From Phenylobacterium sp. RIFCSPHIGHO2_01_FULL_69_31 (GTDB lineage: Bacteria; Pseudomonadota; Alphaproteobacteria; Caulobacterales; Caulobacteraceae), in contig NZ_MHXN01000007.1 of the NCBI RefSeq assembly GCF_001824475.1, positions 7,611-71,610 of the forward strand: DNA of 64,000 nucleotides, given 5' to 3'. The position numbers and the translations under genes were made by a program. Within the stretch, counting starts at the first letter, position 1, and the number at the start of each line of letters is the position of its first letter. The notes beneath the pieces were generated by a model. The model was not told the DNA's origin and searched no databases. It worked only from the letters and a program-made list of their open reading frames with translations. Shown piece by piece: positions 32,988 to 43,217 of the stretch.

Positions 32988-33770
32988 TTAGCGGCCCTCG
33001 AAGGCCGGCGTCCGCTTCTCGTTGAAGGCGCCCACGCCTTCGCGGCGATCGTGGGTGGTGAAGAGGTGGTTGTAGACCGTCAGCTCCAGGTCCATGGCGC
33101 GGGCCAGGTCCAGGTCCTGACCGCCGTGGACGACGCGCTTGGCGCCGCGGACCGAGAGGGGCGCCTTGCTGGCGATCACCCGCGCCACGCTCAGCACCGT
33201 ATCGAGCAGCGCCTCGGGCGGGACCACGCCGCTGACCAGGCCCCAGGCCAGCGCCTGATCGGCGGTGAACGGCTGGGCGGTGGTGAGGATCTCGATGGTC
33301 CGGCGCGGCCCCACCGCGCGCGTCAGGAGCTGGGTGCCGCCGAGGCCGGGAATGATGCCGAGGCCCGCTTCCGGCAGGCCGAAACGCGCGCCCTCCGCCG
33401 CATAGGCGAAGTCGCAGGCGAGCGTCATCTCGCAGCCGCCGCCCATGGCCGCCCCCTGCACCGCGGCGATCACCGGGACTGGACAGGCCAGCTGGGCGCG
33501 GATCATGGCCTCGAACAGCCGGTGCTGCTCGGCCCACGCCTCGTCGGTCATGCCGTTGCGTTCCTTGAGGTCGGCCCCGGCCTGGAAGTGCCTGCCCTCG
33601 CCGCGCAGGATCACCGCGCGCAGGCTGTCGTCGCCCCGCAGCTTGGACCAGACGTCCAGCAGCTCCCGGCCCATCTGGGTGGACAGCGCATTGGCCACGT
33701 CCGGCCGGTTGAAGGCGATCACCGTCACGCCCGGCGCCGCCTCTTCAACCTTGATGGTTTCGTAGGTCAT
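32988..33770 (-). CDS. Enoyl-CoA hydratase/isomerase family protein
   Basis: The 260-residue crotonase-fold protein hydrates a trans-2-enoyl-CoA. The oxyanion-hole and catalytic stretches are FQAGADLKERNG, AAMGGGCEMTLACDFAYA with the first Glu, and FGLPEAGLGIIPGLGGTQ with the second Glu. Both catalytic glutamates of true hydratases are kept. Its ATG overlaps the stop of the acyl-CoA dehydrogenase (TGATG), so the pair works together, and with the divergent carboxylase it forms a branched-chain or terpene-like acyl-CoA degradation unit. 3-methylglutaconyl-CoA hydratase is possible. Confidence 0.85.
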   Translation of the reverse strand: MTYETIKVEEAAPGVTVIAFNRPDVANALSTQMGRELLDVWSKLRGDDSLRAVILRGEGRHFQAGADLKERNGMTDEAWAEQHRLFEAMIRAQLACPVPVIAAVQGAAMGGGCEMTLACDFAYAAEGARFGLPEAGLGIIPGLGGTQLLTRAVGPRRTIEILTTAQPFTADQALAWGLVSGVVPPEALLDTVLSVARVIASKAPLSVRGAKRVVHGGQDLDLARAMDLELTVYNHLFTTHDRREGVGAFNEKRTPAFEGR

Positions 33771-34921
33771 CAGAAGCTCTTCGGCTGGCCCAGGACGTGG
33801 GTGGCCACGTGGCTGAGGATCAGGTTCGTGGAGATCGGCGCCACCTGGTAGAGGCGGGTCTCGCGGAATTTGCGCTCGATGTCGTACTCCTCGGCGAAGC
33901 CGAAGCCGCCGTGGGTCTGCAGGCACATGTCGGCCGCGTACCAGGAGGCTTCCGAGGCCACGAGCTTGGCCATGTTGGCCTCGGTCCCGCAGGGCTGGCC
34001 GGCCTCGAACATCGCCGCCGCCTTGTCGACCATCAGGCTGGCCGAGGTCATCTGGACGTAGGCGCGGGCCAGGGGGAACTGGACGCCCTGGTTCTCGCCG
34101 ATCGGGCGGCCGAAGACGACGCGATCCTTGGCGTACTGGCTGGCCCGGTCGATGAAGAACTTCGCATCGCCGATGCACTCGGACGCGATCAGGATCCGCT
34201 CGGCGTTCATGCCGTCGAGGATGTACTTGAAACCCTTGCCTTCCTCGCCGACCAGGTTCTCGGCGGGGACCTCCAGGTCCTCGAACAAGAGCTCGGTGGT
34301 GGCGTGGTTCAGCATGGTGCGGACGGGGGTGATGGTCAGGCCGGCGCCCACCGCCTGGCGCATGTCGACCAGCAGCACGCTCATACCGGCCGAGGTTTTC
34401 GCTTCTTCGCGGGGGCTGGTGCGGCAGAGGAGGACCATCAGGTCGGAATGCTCGGCCCGGCTGATCCACAGTTTCCTGCCGTTCACGACGTACTTGTCGC
34501 CGACCTTCTTTGCGAAGGTGGTGATGCGTGTGGTGTCGGTTCCCGCGTCGGGCTCGGTGACGCCGAAGGCCTGGAGGCGCAGCTCGCCGGTGGCGACCTT
34601 GGGCAGATAGGCTTCCTTCTGTGCCGGCGTGCCGTGCCGAAGCACCGTGCCCATGGTGTACATCTGGGCGTGACAGGCGCCGCCGTTGCAGCCCGAGCGG
34701 TGGATCTCCTCCAGCACCGCCGTGGCCGCCGCCAGGCCGAGCCCCGAGCCGCCATACTCCTCGGGGATCAGCACCGACAGGAAGCCGGCCTCGGTCAGGG
34801 CCTGGACGAACGCCGTCGGATAGGCCCGTTCGCGGTCGAGCTCGCGCCAGTAGGCGCCGGGGAAGCGCGCGCACAGCCTGCGCACGGCCTCGCGGATTTC
34901 GGGAAAGGTCTCGGTGGTCAC
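33770..34921 (-). CDS. Acyl-CoA dehydrogenase, branched-chain type
   Basis: The 383-residue FAD enzyme makes the first alpha,beta-desaturation of an acyl-CoA. Recognisable parts are LIPEEYGGSGLGLAA, FGVTEPDAGTDTTRI, VVNGRKLWISRAEHSDLM and ETRLYQVAPISTNLI. The usual late catalytic Glu (YEGT motif) is absent: the sequence has YQVAPIS. A Glu at DGMNAERILIA sits where isovaleryl-CoA dehydrogenase has its catalytic base. That suggests a branched substrate. The start is taken as GTG at 34921 (TTETFPEIREAV), the typical N-terminus; an upstream ATG adds a basic stretch. It is co-translated with the hydratase. Confidence 0.87.
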   Translation of the reverse strand: MTTETFPEIREAVRRLCARFPGAYWRELDRERAYPTAFVQALTEAGFLSVLIPEEYGGSGLGLAAATAVLEEIHRSGCNGGACHAQMYTMGTVLRHGTPAQKEAYLPKVATGELRLQAFGVTEPDAGTDTTRITTFAKKVGDKYVVNGRKLWISRAEHSDLMVLLCRTSPREEAKTSAGMSVLLVDMRQAVGAGLTITPVRTMLNHATTELLFEDLEVPAENLVGEEGKGFKYILDGMNAERILIASECIGDAKFFIDRASQYAKDRVVFGRPIGENQGVQFPLARAYVQMTSASLMVDKAAAMFEAGQPCGTEANMAKLVASEASWYAADMCLQTHGGFGFAEEYDIERKFRETRLYQVAPISTNLILSHVATHVLGQPKSF

Positions 34922-34976
34922 GGGACGCTGTCTGCCACGGCGACGTTGCGTGAGCATAGGGCCTCGCCTGAGGGTG

Positions 34977-35008
34977 ATCCCGGTCTTCGCGTGCCGCGAA
35001 ATCGGGAT
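34977..35008. repeat. Hairpin in the divergent region before the dehydrogenase
   Basis: ATCCCG (34977-34982) pairs with CGGGAT (35003-35008) and the inner TTCGCG (34986-34991) with CGCGAA (34995-35000), with a TGC loop. It lies in the 5' leader of the acyl-CoA dehydrogenase operon, between it and the divergent carboxylase genes. It has the same layout as 5285-5323 and 32948-32981, so a dispersed element is likely. Confidence 0.55.
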
Positions 35009-35152
35009 GACAAGTGAATTGAACCCCAATAACGCCACATCAGGGGCATGATCTCTCGACGAACCGATACAAGCAGGCAATGGTCCCGCGGCCCCCGCCT
35101 CACCTTCGAGGAACTTGACCTCGCGCGGAAAACGACGGCCTAGGGCTGGGGC

Positions 35153-36745
<1,593 letters not shown>

Positions 36746-36767
36746 GGCGCTGGATGGCGAAGCCCAT

Positions 36768-36900
36768 GGCGCGTCAGCGCCTTCAAGATTCAACCGCAGA
36801 AAACGCCGAAGAACGCAGAAGGCGAGCCGTGAGCGGCGGGGCCACCCCTTCTGCGTCTTCTGCGTTTTCTGCGGTTCATAAGACAGCGCCTGCGGCGCGC
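36768..36900. repeat. Palindromic intergenic element, copy 1
   Basis: A 30/31-base inverted repeat (36792-36822 and 36847-36876) has arms made of imperfect tandem units of about ten bases (ACCGCAGAAA, ACGCCGAAGA, ACGCAGAAGG). It is flanked by GGCGCGTCAGCGCC and by a 21-base string at 36880-36900 (AAGACAGCGCC, then TGCGGCGCGC). It fills the gap between the two carboxylase subunit genes. Copy 2 at 51855-51974 has the same flanks but a different arm sequence. Confidence 0.8.
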
Positions 36901-36910
36901 GAGGCGTCTG

Positions 36911-38791
36911 ATGTTTAGATCTGTTCTGGTCGCCAATCGGGGCGAGATCGCCCGCCGGGTGTTCGCCACCGCCCGTAGCCTGGGCATCGAGACCGTCGCC
37001 GTCTTCTCCGAAGCCGACAAGGACGCCGCGCACGTCCGCGACGCCGACAAGGCCGTGATGATCGGCCCGGCCGCCGCGCGCGACAGCTACCTGAAGGGCG
37101 ATCGGGTCATCGCGGCGGCCAAGGCGGCCGGCGCCGAGGCGATCCATCCGGGCTACGGTTTCCTCTCCGAGAACGCCGAATTCGCCGAGGCCGTGATGGC
37201 CGCGGGCCTGGTCTGGATCGGCCCGCCGCCCAGCGCGATCCGGGCCATGGGCCTGAAGGACGCCGCCAAGAGCCTGATGGCCAAGGCCGGCGTCCCCGTC
37301 ACGCCCGGCTACCTGGGCGAGGACCAGTCGGCCAAGACCCTGGCGAAGGAAGCCGCGCGGATCGGCTTCCCGGTGCTGATCAAGGCGGTGGCCGGCGGCG
37401 GCGGCAAGGGCATGCGGCTGGTGGAAAGCGCCGCCGACTTCGAGGCGGCGCTCGCGTCGTGCCAGCGGGAGGCGGCCGCCAGCTTCGGGGACGACCGCGT
37501 GCTGCTCGAGACCTACGTCACCCGCCCGCGGCACATCGAGGTGCAGGTGTTCGGCGACCGCCACGGCAATGTCGTCCACCTCTACGAGCGCGACTGCTCG
37601 CTGCAGCGCCGCCACCAGAAGGTGATCGAGGAAGCGCCCGCGCCCGGCATGAGCGAGCAGGCCCGCGCCGCGGTGACCGACGCGGCGGTGAAGGCCGCCA
37701 AGGCCGTCGGTTATGTGGGCGCCGGCACCGTCGAGTTCATCGCCGACGCCAGCCAGGGCCTGCGCGGCGACCGCATCTGGTTCATGGAGATGAACACCCG
37801 CCTGCAGGTGGAGCATCCGGTCACCGAGATGGTCACCGGCCAGGACCTGGTGGAATGGCAGTTCCGCGTCGCCGCCGGCGAGCCCCTGCCCCTACGCCAG
37901 GACCAGATCGAGCTCCGCGGCCACGCGGTGGAAGCCCGCCTCTATGCCGAGAACCCGGCCACCGGCTTCCTGCCCTCGATCGGCCGCCTGGACAGCTTCA
38001 GCCTGCCCACCAGCGTGCGCGTCGACACCGGCGTGGACGAGGGCGATTCCATCACCCCGTTCTACGACCCGATGATCGCCAAGCTGATCGCCCACGGCGA
38101 CGACCGCGACCAGGCCGTGGCGGCCCTGGCCGAGGCGTGCGGCGAGGTGGAGGTGTTTCCGGTCAAGACCAACGCCGCCTTCCTGGTCCGCTGCCTGGAG
38201 ACGCCCGACTTCATCGTCGGCAGCGTGGACACGGGCCTGATCGGGCGCGAACTGGAAGCCCTGACCGCCCAGGCCGAACCCAGCCCCGAGGCCCTGGCCA
38301 CCGCCGGCTGGGCGTTCCGCGAGGCGGTGGAGCGCCGCGCCGGCCACGTGACCCCCTGGGTCGACCTCAAGGGCTTCCGGCTCAACGCCCCGGCCGTGGA
38401 AACCACCCGCCTGTTCCACGGCGACCGCGTCGTGGAGGTGGAGATGCCGCTGGAGCCGTCCCGCTTCATCCATGTGGAGAGCGAGGAGGAGGTCGTCGTC
38501 TTCGAGGGCGGCGAGGCCTTCGTGTTCCGCGACCACCCGCCCGCCGCGGACGCCTCCGGCGCGGCCGGCGACGGATCGCTCCGCGCCCCCATGCCCGGAA
38601 AGGTCACGCAGATCTCGGTCAAGGCGGGCGACGCCGTGACCAAGGGCCAGCCCCTGCTCACCCTGGAAGCCATGAAGATGGAACATGCCTTGGCCGCGCC
38701 GTTCGACGGCGTGGTGGCGGAGCTGTCGGCCGAGCTGGGCGCCCAGGTCAGCGAAGGCGCGCTGCTGGCGAAGCTCACGCCCGCCGAATAG
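36911..38791 (+). CDS. Acyl-CoA carboxylase alpha subunit with biotin carrier
   Basis: The 626-residue protein has biotin carboxylase (about 1-450) and a C-terminal biotinyl domain. Visible motifs are LVANRGEIARRVF, HPGYGFLSENAEFA, KAVAGGGGKGMRLV (ATP loop), FMEMNTRLQVEHPVTEM and biotinyl EAMKMEH with the biotinylated Lys589. It carboxylates biotin with bicarbonate and ATP and pairs with the beta subunit upstream. The ATG at 36911 lies at the right edge of the palindromic element, so that element forms its leader. A frame-consistent stop is followed by the convergent DUF2804 gene. Confidence 0.93.
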   Translation: MFRSVLVANRGEIARRVFATARSLGIETVAVFSEADKDAAHVRDADKAVMIGPAAARDSYLKGDRVIAAAKAAGAEAIHPGYGFLSENAEFAEAVMAAGLVWIGPPPSAIRAMGLKDAAKSLMAKAGVPVTPGYLGEDQSAKTLAKEAARIGFPVLIKAVAGGGGKGMRLVESAADFEAALASCQREAAASFGDDRVLLETYVTRPRHIEVQVFGDRHGNVVHLYERDCSLQRRHQKVIEEAPAPGMSEQARAAVTDAAVKAAKAVGYVGAGTVEFIADASQGLRGDRIWFMEMNTRLQVEHPVTEMVTGQDLVEWQFRVAAGEPLPLRQDQIELRGHAVEARLYAENPATGFLPSIGRLDSFSLPTSVRVDTGVDEGDSITPFYDPMIAKLIAHGDDRDQAVAALAEACGEVEVFPVKTNAAFLVRCLETPDFIVGSVDTGLIGRELEALTAQAEPSPEALATAGWAFREAVERRAGHVTPWVDLKGFRLNAPAVETTRLFHGDRVVEVEMPLEPSRFIHVESEEEVVVFEGGEAFVFRDHPPAADASGAAGDGSLRAPMPGKVTQISVKAGDAVTKGQPLLTLEAMKMEHALAAPFDGVVAELSAELGAQVSEGALLAKLTPAE

Positions 38792-38797
38792 GCCCCG

Positions 38798-39820
38798 CTA
38801 CCAGGCGTTCTCCACCTTCTCGGCGAAACCGAGCAGGTCCCTGAAGGTCACCTTGCGCCCGTCGTCCAGCACGGCTGTCCCCGAGAAGCGCCCGAACACC
38901 TGGTGGGTGATCGACCGGATGATCTTGAGATCGGAGGCGTCGGCACGGTCCAGGATCGGCTCGAAGGTCATCTCCAGGCGCCCGTCGTTCGAGGAGAAGC
39001 GCCAGGGCGCGCCGTCGTAGGTTCCTTCCGGCAGGTGGAAGGTCACCTGGTCCAGTTTGTGCGCCACGCCGTCGTGGAAGACCATGTTCTCGGAGGCAGC
39101 CGAGGTGTCCCCGAAACCGTAGCCGATGTTGAATCCGAACGGGAGGCCTTCGACCAGCCCCGAGGCGGACCCCCAGTACCAGGTGTTGCGATAGGTCCAG
39201 ACGCCGCGGCCCCAGTCGAGCACGCCGAAGGCCTTGTCCGGGGTGAACGCATAGGTCTCATCGCCCAGCGCGATCGCGCCGCTGGCCGGCATGCAGTTGA
39301 TCTTCTGGTTGTAGTAGAAGGCCTTGGGCGCGCCCGCCCAGGGCGTGGCGATCATCATCCGGTCCATGGACGGTTGGGCCAGGTCCAGCGTCCCGCTCAG
39401 GCCCTTGCCGTTCATGAACCCCGGACAGTCGAGGGTGAGTTGCCGACCTTGGGCCGTGTGACGGAAGGCGAGCTTCAGCTTCGGATGGTCCTGGACGACG
39501 TCGCCGGCATCGGCGCTCTGCGGCATCCGCATCCGGCCGAGCGGAAAGGCCGTCATCACGCTCTCGGTGACCGCCGACGGTTTGCGGAAATCGAACCAGG
39601 TGGCCGACAGAAAGCCCATGTAGCCGTTGTCGGCGACCACCGCGGCCAGGCCGTAGTCGCCCGCCAGCACGCAGTAGTAGTCCCACTCCTTGATCCTGAA
39701 CGGCGAGGCGGCGATCGCCTTACGGCTGTAGCGCCGCGCCTCGTAGCGGGCCCAGCCGGGCTCCGTCAGCCGGCCCCGACGATCCAGCAGGTCGCCCGGC
39801 CCCAGTTCGATCTGCGTCAC
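38798..39820 (-). CDS. DUF2804 domain protein
   Basis: The 340-residue protein matches DUF2804 over its whole length (LTEPGWARYEARRYSR, WDYYCVLAGDYGLAAVVADNGYMG, MNGKGLSGTLDLAQP, WAGAPKAFYYNQKINCMPASG and DWGRGVWTYRNTWYWGSASG). The family is a lipocalin-like beta fold of unknown function, often beside acyl-CoA enzymes. It uses a GTG start at 39820 with GGGGGAGA before it. It is convergent to the carboxylase alpha subunit, 6 bases away. A role in handling hydrophobic substrates is only a guess. Confidence 0.85.
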   Translation of the reverse strand: MTQIELGPGDLLDRRGRLTEPGWARYEARRYSRKAIAASPFRIKEWDYYCVLAGDYGLAAVVADNGYMGFLSATWFDFRKPSAVTESVMTAFPLGRMRMPQSADAGDVVQDHPKLKLAFRHTAQGRQLTLDCPGFMNGKGLSGTLDLAQPSMDRMMIATPWAGAPKAFYYNQKINCMPASGAIALGDETYAFTPDKAFGVLDWGRGVWTYRNTWYWGSASGLVEGLPFGFNIGYGFGDTSAASENMVFHDGVAHKLDQVTFHLPEGTYDGAPWRFSSNDGRLEMTFEPILDRADASDLKIIRSITHQVFGRFSGTAVLDDGRKVTFRDLLGFAEKVENAW

Positions 39821-39910
39821 CTGTGTCTCCCCCGAATCCCGTCGCCATGAGAGCAGGGTCCGAGTCCCTGGCCTAGTAAGCGCCCCACGCGGCCGACCTC
39901 GGCGCGGCCG

Positions 39911-41125
39911 TCAGGCGCCTGCGACCACGCCCGCATCATGGAGTTTGGCGATCTCGCCGCCGCTCAGGCCCAGAACGTCAGCGAGGACTTCGTCGGTGTG
40001 TTGTCCCAGGCGCGGCGCGGGCGTCACCGGCCCACGCTGGTCCTGCGGGATGGTGCCCATGGCGCCGGGCGCCGGATAGCTGAGGCCGCTGGGGTGCTGG
40101 ATGGTCTCAAACAGCGGATTGTCCTTGAAGAGGCGCGGGTCCTCCAGCGCCGCCTCCAGAGTCTGATAGCTGCCCCAGGTGACCCCGCCGGCATCGAAGG
40201 CGGGGGTCAGCTCGGCTGCCGTCTTGGCCGCGAAGGCGCGCTCGAACAGCGGATAGAGCCGGGCGCGGTGCTCGAAGCGCAGGCCCTCGTCCTTGGCGAA
40301 CGAGACGCTGAGTTCGGCTTCCAGGGCGGCTGCCTCGGCGCCGATCCCCAGGGCTTCCAGCGCCTTGCTCCACTGCTTGGGTGTGATCGCCAGCAGCATG
40401 AGCTTCTGGCCGTCCCTGGTGGTGAAGTCGCGGCCGAAGGCGCCGAAGACGTCGTTGCCCATCCGCGGACGCTGATGGCCGGTGAGCCAGGTCTCGGCGG
40501 TGAAGCCGAGGTTGGCCATGGTGGCCGCCCCGATGTCGGAGAGCGGCGCGCGGATCTCGCGCCCGCCCTGCCCCCGCATCCGCGCCAGCAGGGCGGAGAC
40601 CATGGCGAAGGCACAGTACGCGCCGGTCAGGAGGTCCCAGGCCGCGAGCACGTGGTTCACCGGCCGGTCGTCGCCCACCGGGCCGGTCATCAGGGGTAGC
40701 CCCAGCGCCGAATTGATCGTGTAGTCCATCCCCTGGGCCCCATCGGCCCAGCCCATGACGCGCACGCAGATCAGGTCGTCTCGCAGCGCCTTGAGCCTGT
40801 CGTAGCCAAGGAAGCCGTCCACCGGGAAGTTGGTGACGAAGAGGCCGCCGTCCTCGCCCGGCGCCGCCGCCAGCCGCTGGGCGATCTCGCGGCCCTGGGG
40901 GTTGGCGAGGTCGATGGCGACCGACTTCTTGCCCTTGTTCAGGCCCTCCCAGTAGAGGCTCGACCCGTTCTGCGCGAGCGGCCAGCGGCGGAAGTCCGGG
41001 CCGCCGCCGATGTTGTCGAAGCGGATCACCTCGGCCCCCATCTGGGCTAGGTAGAGACCGCAGGTCGGCGCCGCCACGAAGGCCGAGCCCTCGACCACGC
41101 GAAGGCCTTTCAGCAGGTCGTACAT
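39911..41125 (-). CDS. Family III CoA transferase, 2-methylfumaryl-CoA isomerase-like
   Basis: The 404-residue protein belongs to the CaiB/BaiF family of CoA transferases. Blocks include LKGLRVVEGSAFVAAPTCGLYLAQMGAEVIRFD, GLNKGKKSVAIDLANPQGR, VRVMGWADG and NHVLAAWDLLTGAYCAF, where the Asp of WDLLTG is probably the catalytic carboxylate. It strongly resembles the mesaconyl-CoA (2-methylfumaryl-CoA) C1-C4 CoA-shifting enzyme, but no other gene of that pathway is visible here, so it may transfer CoA between other acids. ATG 41125 has a CGGGAGAAAG site. It is the second gene of a minus-strand series after the aldo/keto reductase. Confidence 0.82.
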   Translation of the reverse strand: MYDLLKGLRVVEGSAFVAAPTCGLYLAQMGAEVIRFDNIGGGPDFRRWPLAQNGSSLYWEGLNKGKKSVAIDLANPQGREIAQRLAAAPGEDGGLFVTNFPVDGFLGYDRLKALRDDLICVRVMGWADGAQGMDYTINSALGLPLMTGPVGDDRPVNHVLAAWDLLTGAYCAFAMVSALLARMRGQGGREIRAPLSDIGAATMANLGFTAETWLTGHQRPRMGNDVFGAFGRDFTTRDGQKLMLLAITPKQWSKALEALGIGAEAAALEAELSVSFAKDEGLRFEHRARLYPLFERAFAAKTAAELTPAFDAGGVTWGSYQTLEAALEDPRLFKDNPLFETIQHPSGLSYPAPGAMGTIPQDQRGPVTPAPRLGQHTDEVLADVLGLSGGEIAKLHDAGVVAGA

Positions 41126-41183
41126 GCTTTCTCCCGACGGACTAGCGGATGGTCATCGCAGGCTGACGCTCCGTCCGCCAAGC

Positions 41184-42113
41184 TTACGCGACCAGCTTGG
41201 TCACCTCGTCCACCTCTTCGGGAGTGAGGCGCCAGGCGGCCGTGGCGGCGTTGGTCTTCACCTGCTCCGGCGTCGTCGCCCCGGCGATCACCGAACTGAC
41301 CACCTCGTGGCCGAGGAGCCAGGCGAAGGCCAACTCCAGGATCGTGTGGCCACGCTCCTGGGCCCAGGCCTCCAGAGCCTCGACCCGGTCGAAGTTGGCG
41401 TCGGTCATCGCGGCCTCGCCGCGTGCGCCCCAGGCCTGCAGGCGCGTGCCCTCGGGCGGCGGCTCGCCCCGGCGGTACTTGCCCGAGAGCAGGCCGGAGG
41501 CCAGCGGGAAGAACGGCAGGAAGCCCAGCCCGAAATGCTCGCAGGCCGGCAGCACCTCACGCTCCACGTCGCGCTCGAGCAGGGAATAGAGGTTCTGCGC
41601 CGAGACGAAGCGGCTCTGGCCGGCCGCGGTCCAGTCGGCGTCGGCGATCTGCCATCCGGTGTAGTTTGAATTGCCGAGGTAGCGGACCTTGCCCTGGGTC
41701 ACGAGGTCGTCCAGCGCGCGCAGCGTCTCGTCCACGGGGGTGTCCGGGTCGGGCTGGTGGTGCTGGTAGAGGTCGATGTAGTCCGTGCCCAGCCGGCGCA
41801 GGCTGTCCTCCACCGCCTGCATGATCCACCGGCGCGAGCCGCCGCGCTTGCGCGGATCCTGGCCCACCGGCATGCCGAACTTGGTGGCCAGGACGATGTC
41901 GCGCCGCCGCTTGCCCAGCGCCTTGCCCAGGAACTCCTCCGACTTGGTCCCGCCGTAGATGTCGGCGGTGTCGAACAGGGTGACGCCCGCGTCGATAGCG
42001 GCGTCGACCACGGCCTGCGTCTGGGCCGCGTCGATGCGCATGCCGAAGTTGTTGCAGCCCAGCCCGACCACGCTGACCTTCAGCCCCGAATTCCCGAGCC
42101 TGCGCACCTTCAT
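41184..42113 (-). CDS. Aldo/keto reductase
   Basis: The 309-residue NADPH-dependent reductase of the AKR superfamily (voltage-gated potassium-channel beta / YhdN-like subgroup) reduces aldehydes or ketones. Catalytic residues fall in the usual positions: DTADIYGGTKSEEFLGKAL (Asp, Tyr), ILATKFGMP (Lys) and LYQHHQPDPDTP (His). NADP contacts are near SNYTGWQIADA and VIAGATTPEQVKTN. The ATG at 42113 has a GGGAGA site. It may belong with the CoA transferase 58 bases away. It is divergent from cpaB; substrate unknown. Confidence 0.9.
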   Translation of the reverse strand: MKVRRLGNSGLKVSVVGLGCNNFGMRIDAAQTQAVVDAAIDAGVTLFDTADIYGGTKSEEFLGKALGKRRRDIVLATKFGMPVGQDPRKRGGSRRWIMQAVEDSLRRLGTDYIDLYQHHQPDPDTPVDETLRALDDLVTQGKVRYLGNSNYTGWQIADADWTAAGQSRFVSAQNLYSLLERDVEREVLPACEHFGLGFLPFFPLASGLLSGKYRRGEPPPEGTRLQAWGARGEAAMTDANFDRVEALEAWAQERGHTILELAFAWLLGHEVVSSVIAGATTPEQVKTNAATAAWRLTPEEVDEVTKLVA

Positions 42114-42300
42114 CCGGCCATCTCCCCTCGCGCTTCTTTGCTACGGGCGAGCCTAGCGCCCCGGCGCGCCCACGAGCCAGCGGATTAGCGCGCCGGTCAC
42201 AATCCCTACCGGGCCATTCACCTTGCACGTTGAGGATATCGCAAGGCGGACGTCGTTAACGTGCCGAGATAACAAGGCAATTGCTGGTCAGGCTCAACGC

Positions 42301-43212
42301 ATGCGCGTCGTAACCATCGTCAGCCTCGCCGCTTCGGCGGTGCTCGGGCTAGGCGCTCTCTTCGTCGCAAAGATCGCGCTTCCGAACGCCTCGGCGGCCA
42401 AGTCGCCGCTGCGGGTCGAGGCCGTGGGCAAGCCCGTCGTCGTGGCGTCGCGGCCGCTGAAGTACGGCGAGAAGCTGGACGCCGGCATGCTCACCGTCAT
42501 CAACGTCCCGGCCAACGCGATCCCCGAAGGTTCGTTCGCCACCGTGGCGCAGGCGCTTGCCGCGGATCGCGGCGGGGCGCCGGTCGTCCTGGTTCCGGTG
42601 GCGTCGCGCGAAGCGCTGCTGCCCGCCAAGCTGTCCGGCCCCGGCGCCCGCCCCTCGGTCGCGGCCGAGGTCTCGGAGGGCATGCGGGCCTATACGCTGA
42701 AGGTCGACGACGCGTCCGGCGTCGGCGGTCACGCGCTGCCCGGCGACCACGTCGACGTGGTGCTGATGCGCGACCTGACCCCGCAGGGCGAGCAGCGCAA
42801 CTACATCTCCTATGTTGTGGTTCAGAACGCCCGGGTCCTCGGCGTGGACCTCAACGCGGACCCGACCTCCAACAAGCCGGCCAGCCCGTCCACGGCGACC
42901 ATCGAGGTCTCCGTGGAGGACTCCCAGAAGCTGTCGATCGCCGCCACCCTCGGCGAACTTTCGCTGGCGCTGCGCCGCAACGGCGCCGCCGAGATCGAGG
43001 ATGCGCCGCCCCTGCGGACCGCCGACTTCCTGGTCGGGGGCGCGCGACCCCGCGCCGCCGCGGGTCCGGTCGTCCGTAGCGCGCCGGCCTCCACCCACTC
43101 GGCCATCCTCATCGTCGAGGGCGAGCCCACCAAGCGCACCCGCGCGCCACGCCGCGCGCCGGCTCCCGCCGCGGCGCCTGCGCCGCTCGCCCTGCCGGTC
43201 GCGACGAGCTGA
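42301..43212 (+). CDS. cpaB: Flp pilus assembly protein CpaB
   Basis: The 303-residue protein is a Tad/Flp pilus periplasmic component, anchored by one N-terminal membrane helix (VVTIVSLAASAVLGLGALFV). It holds the SAF domain typical of CpaB (VVVASRPLKYGEKLDAGMLTVIN) and a CpaB family region (LKVDDASGVGGHALPGDHVDVVL). The tail is Ala/Pro-rich. ATG 42301 is chosen over the upstream frame start because the signal/anchor begins here. It is the first gene of the six-gene cluster and is separated from cpaC by 5 bases. Confidence 0.88.
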   Translation: MRVVTIVSLAASAVLGLGALFVAKIALPNASAAKSPLRVEAVGKPVVVASRPLKYGEKLDAGMLTVINVPANAIPEGSFATVAQALAADRGGAPVVLVPVASREALLPAKLSGPGARPSVAAEVSEGMRAYTLKVDDASGVGGHALPGDHVDVVLMRDLTPQGEQRNYISYVVVQNARVLGVDLNADPTSNKPASPSTATIEVSVEDSQKLSIAATLGELSLALRRNGAAEIEDAPPLRTADFLVGGARPRAAAGPVVRSAPASTHSAILIVEGEPTKRTRAPRRAPAPAAAPAPLALPVATS

Positions 43213-43217
43213 GGCCC

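Noticed and set aside
31456..32991. Plus-strand frame of 511 codons opposite glcD
   Set aside because: Antisense shadow of glcD, which has all GlcD motifs and coupling to glcE.
42240..42300. CtrA-like site (TTAA-N7-TTAA) before cpaB
   Set aside because: The sequence GTTAACGTGCCGAGATAAC only has a half match; the second half is GATAA, not TTAA at the right spacing.
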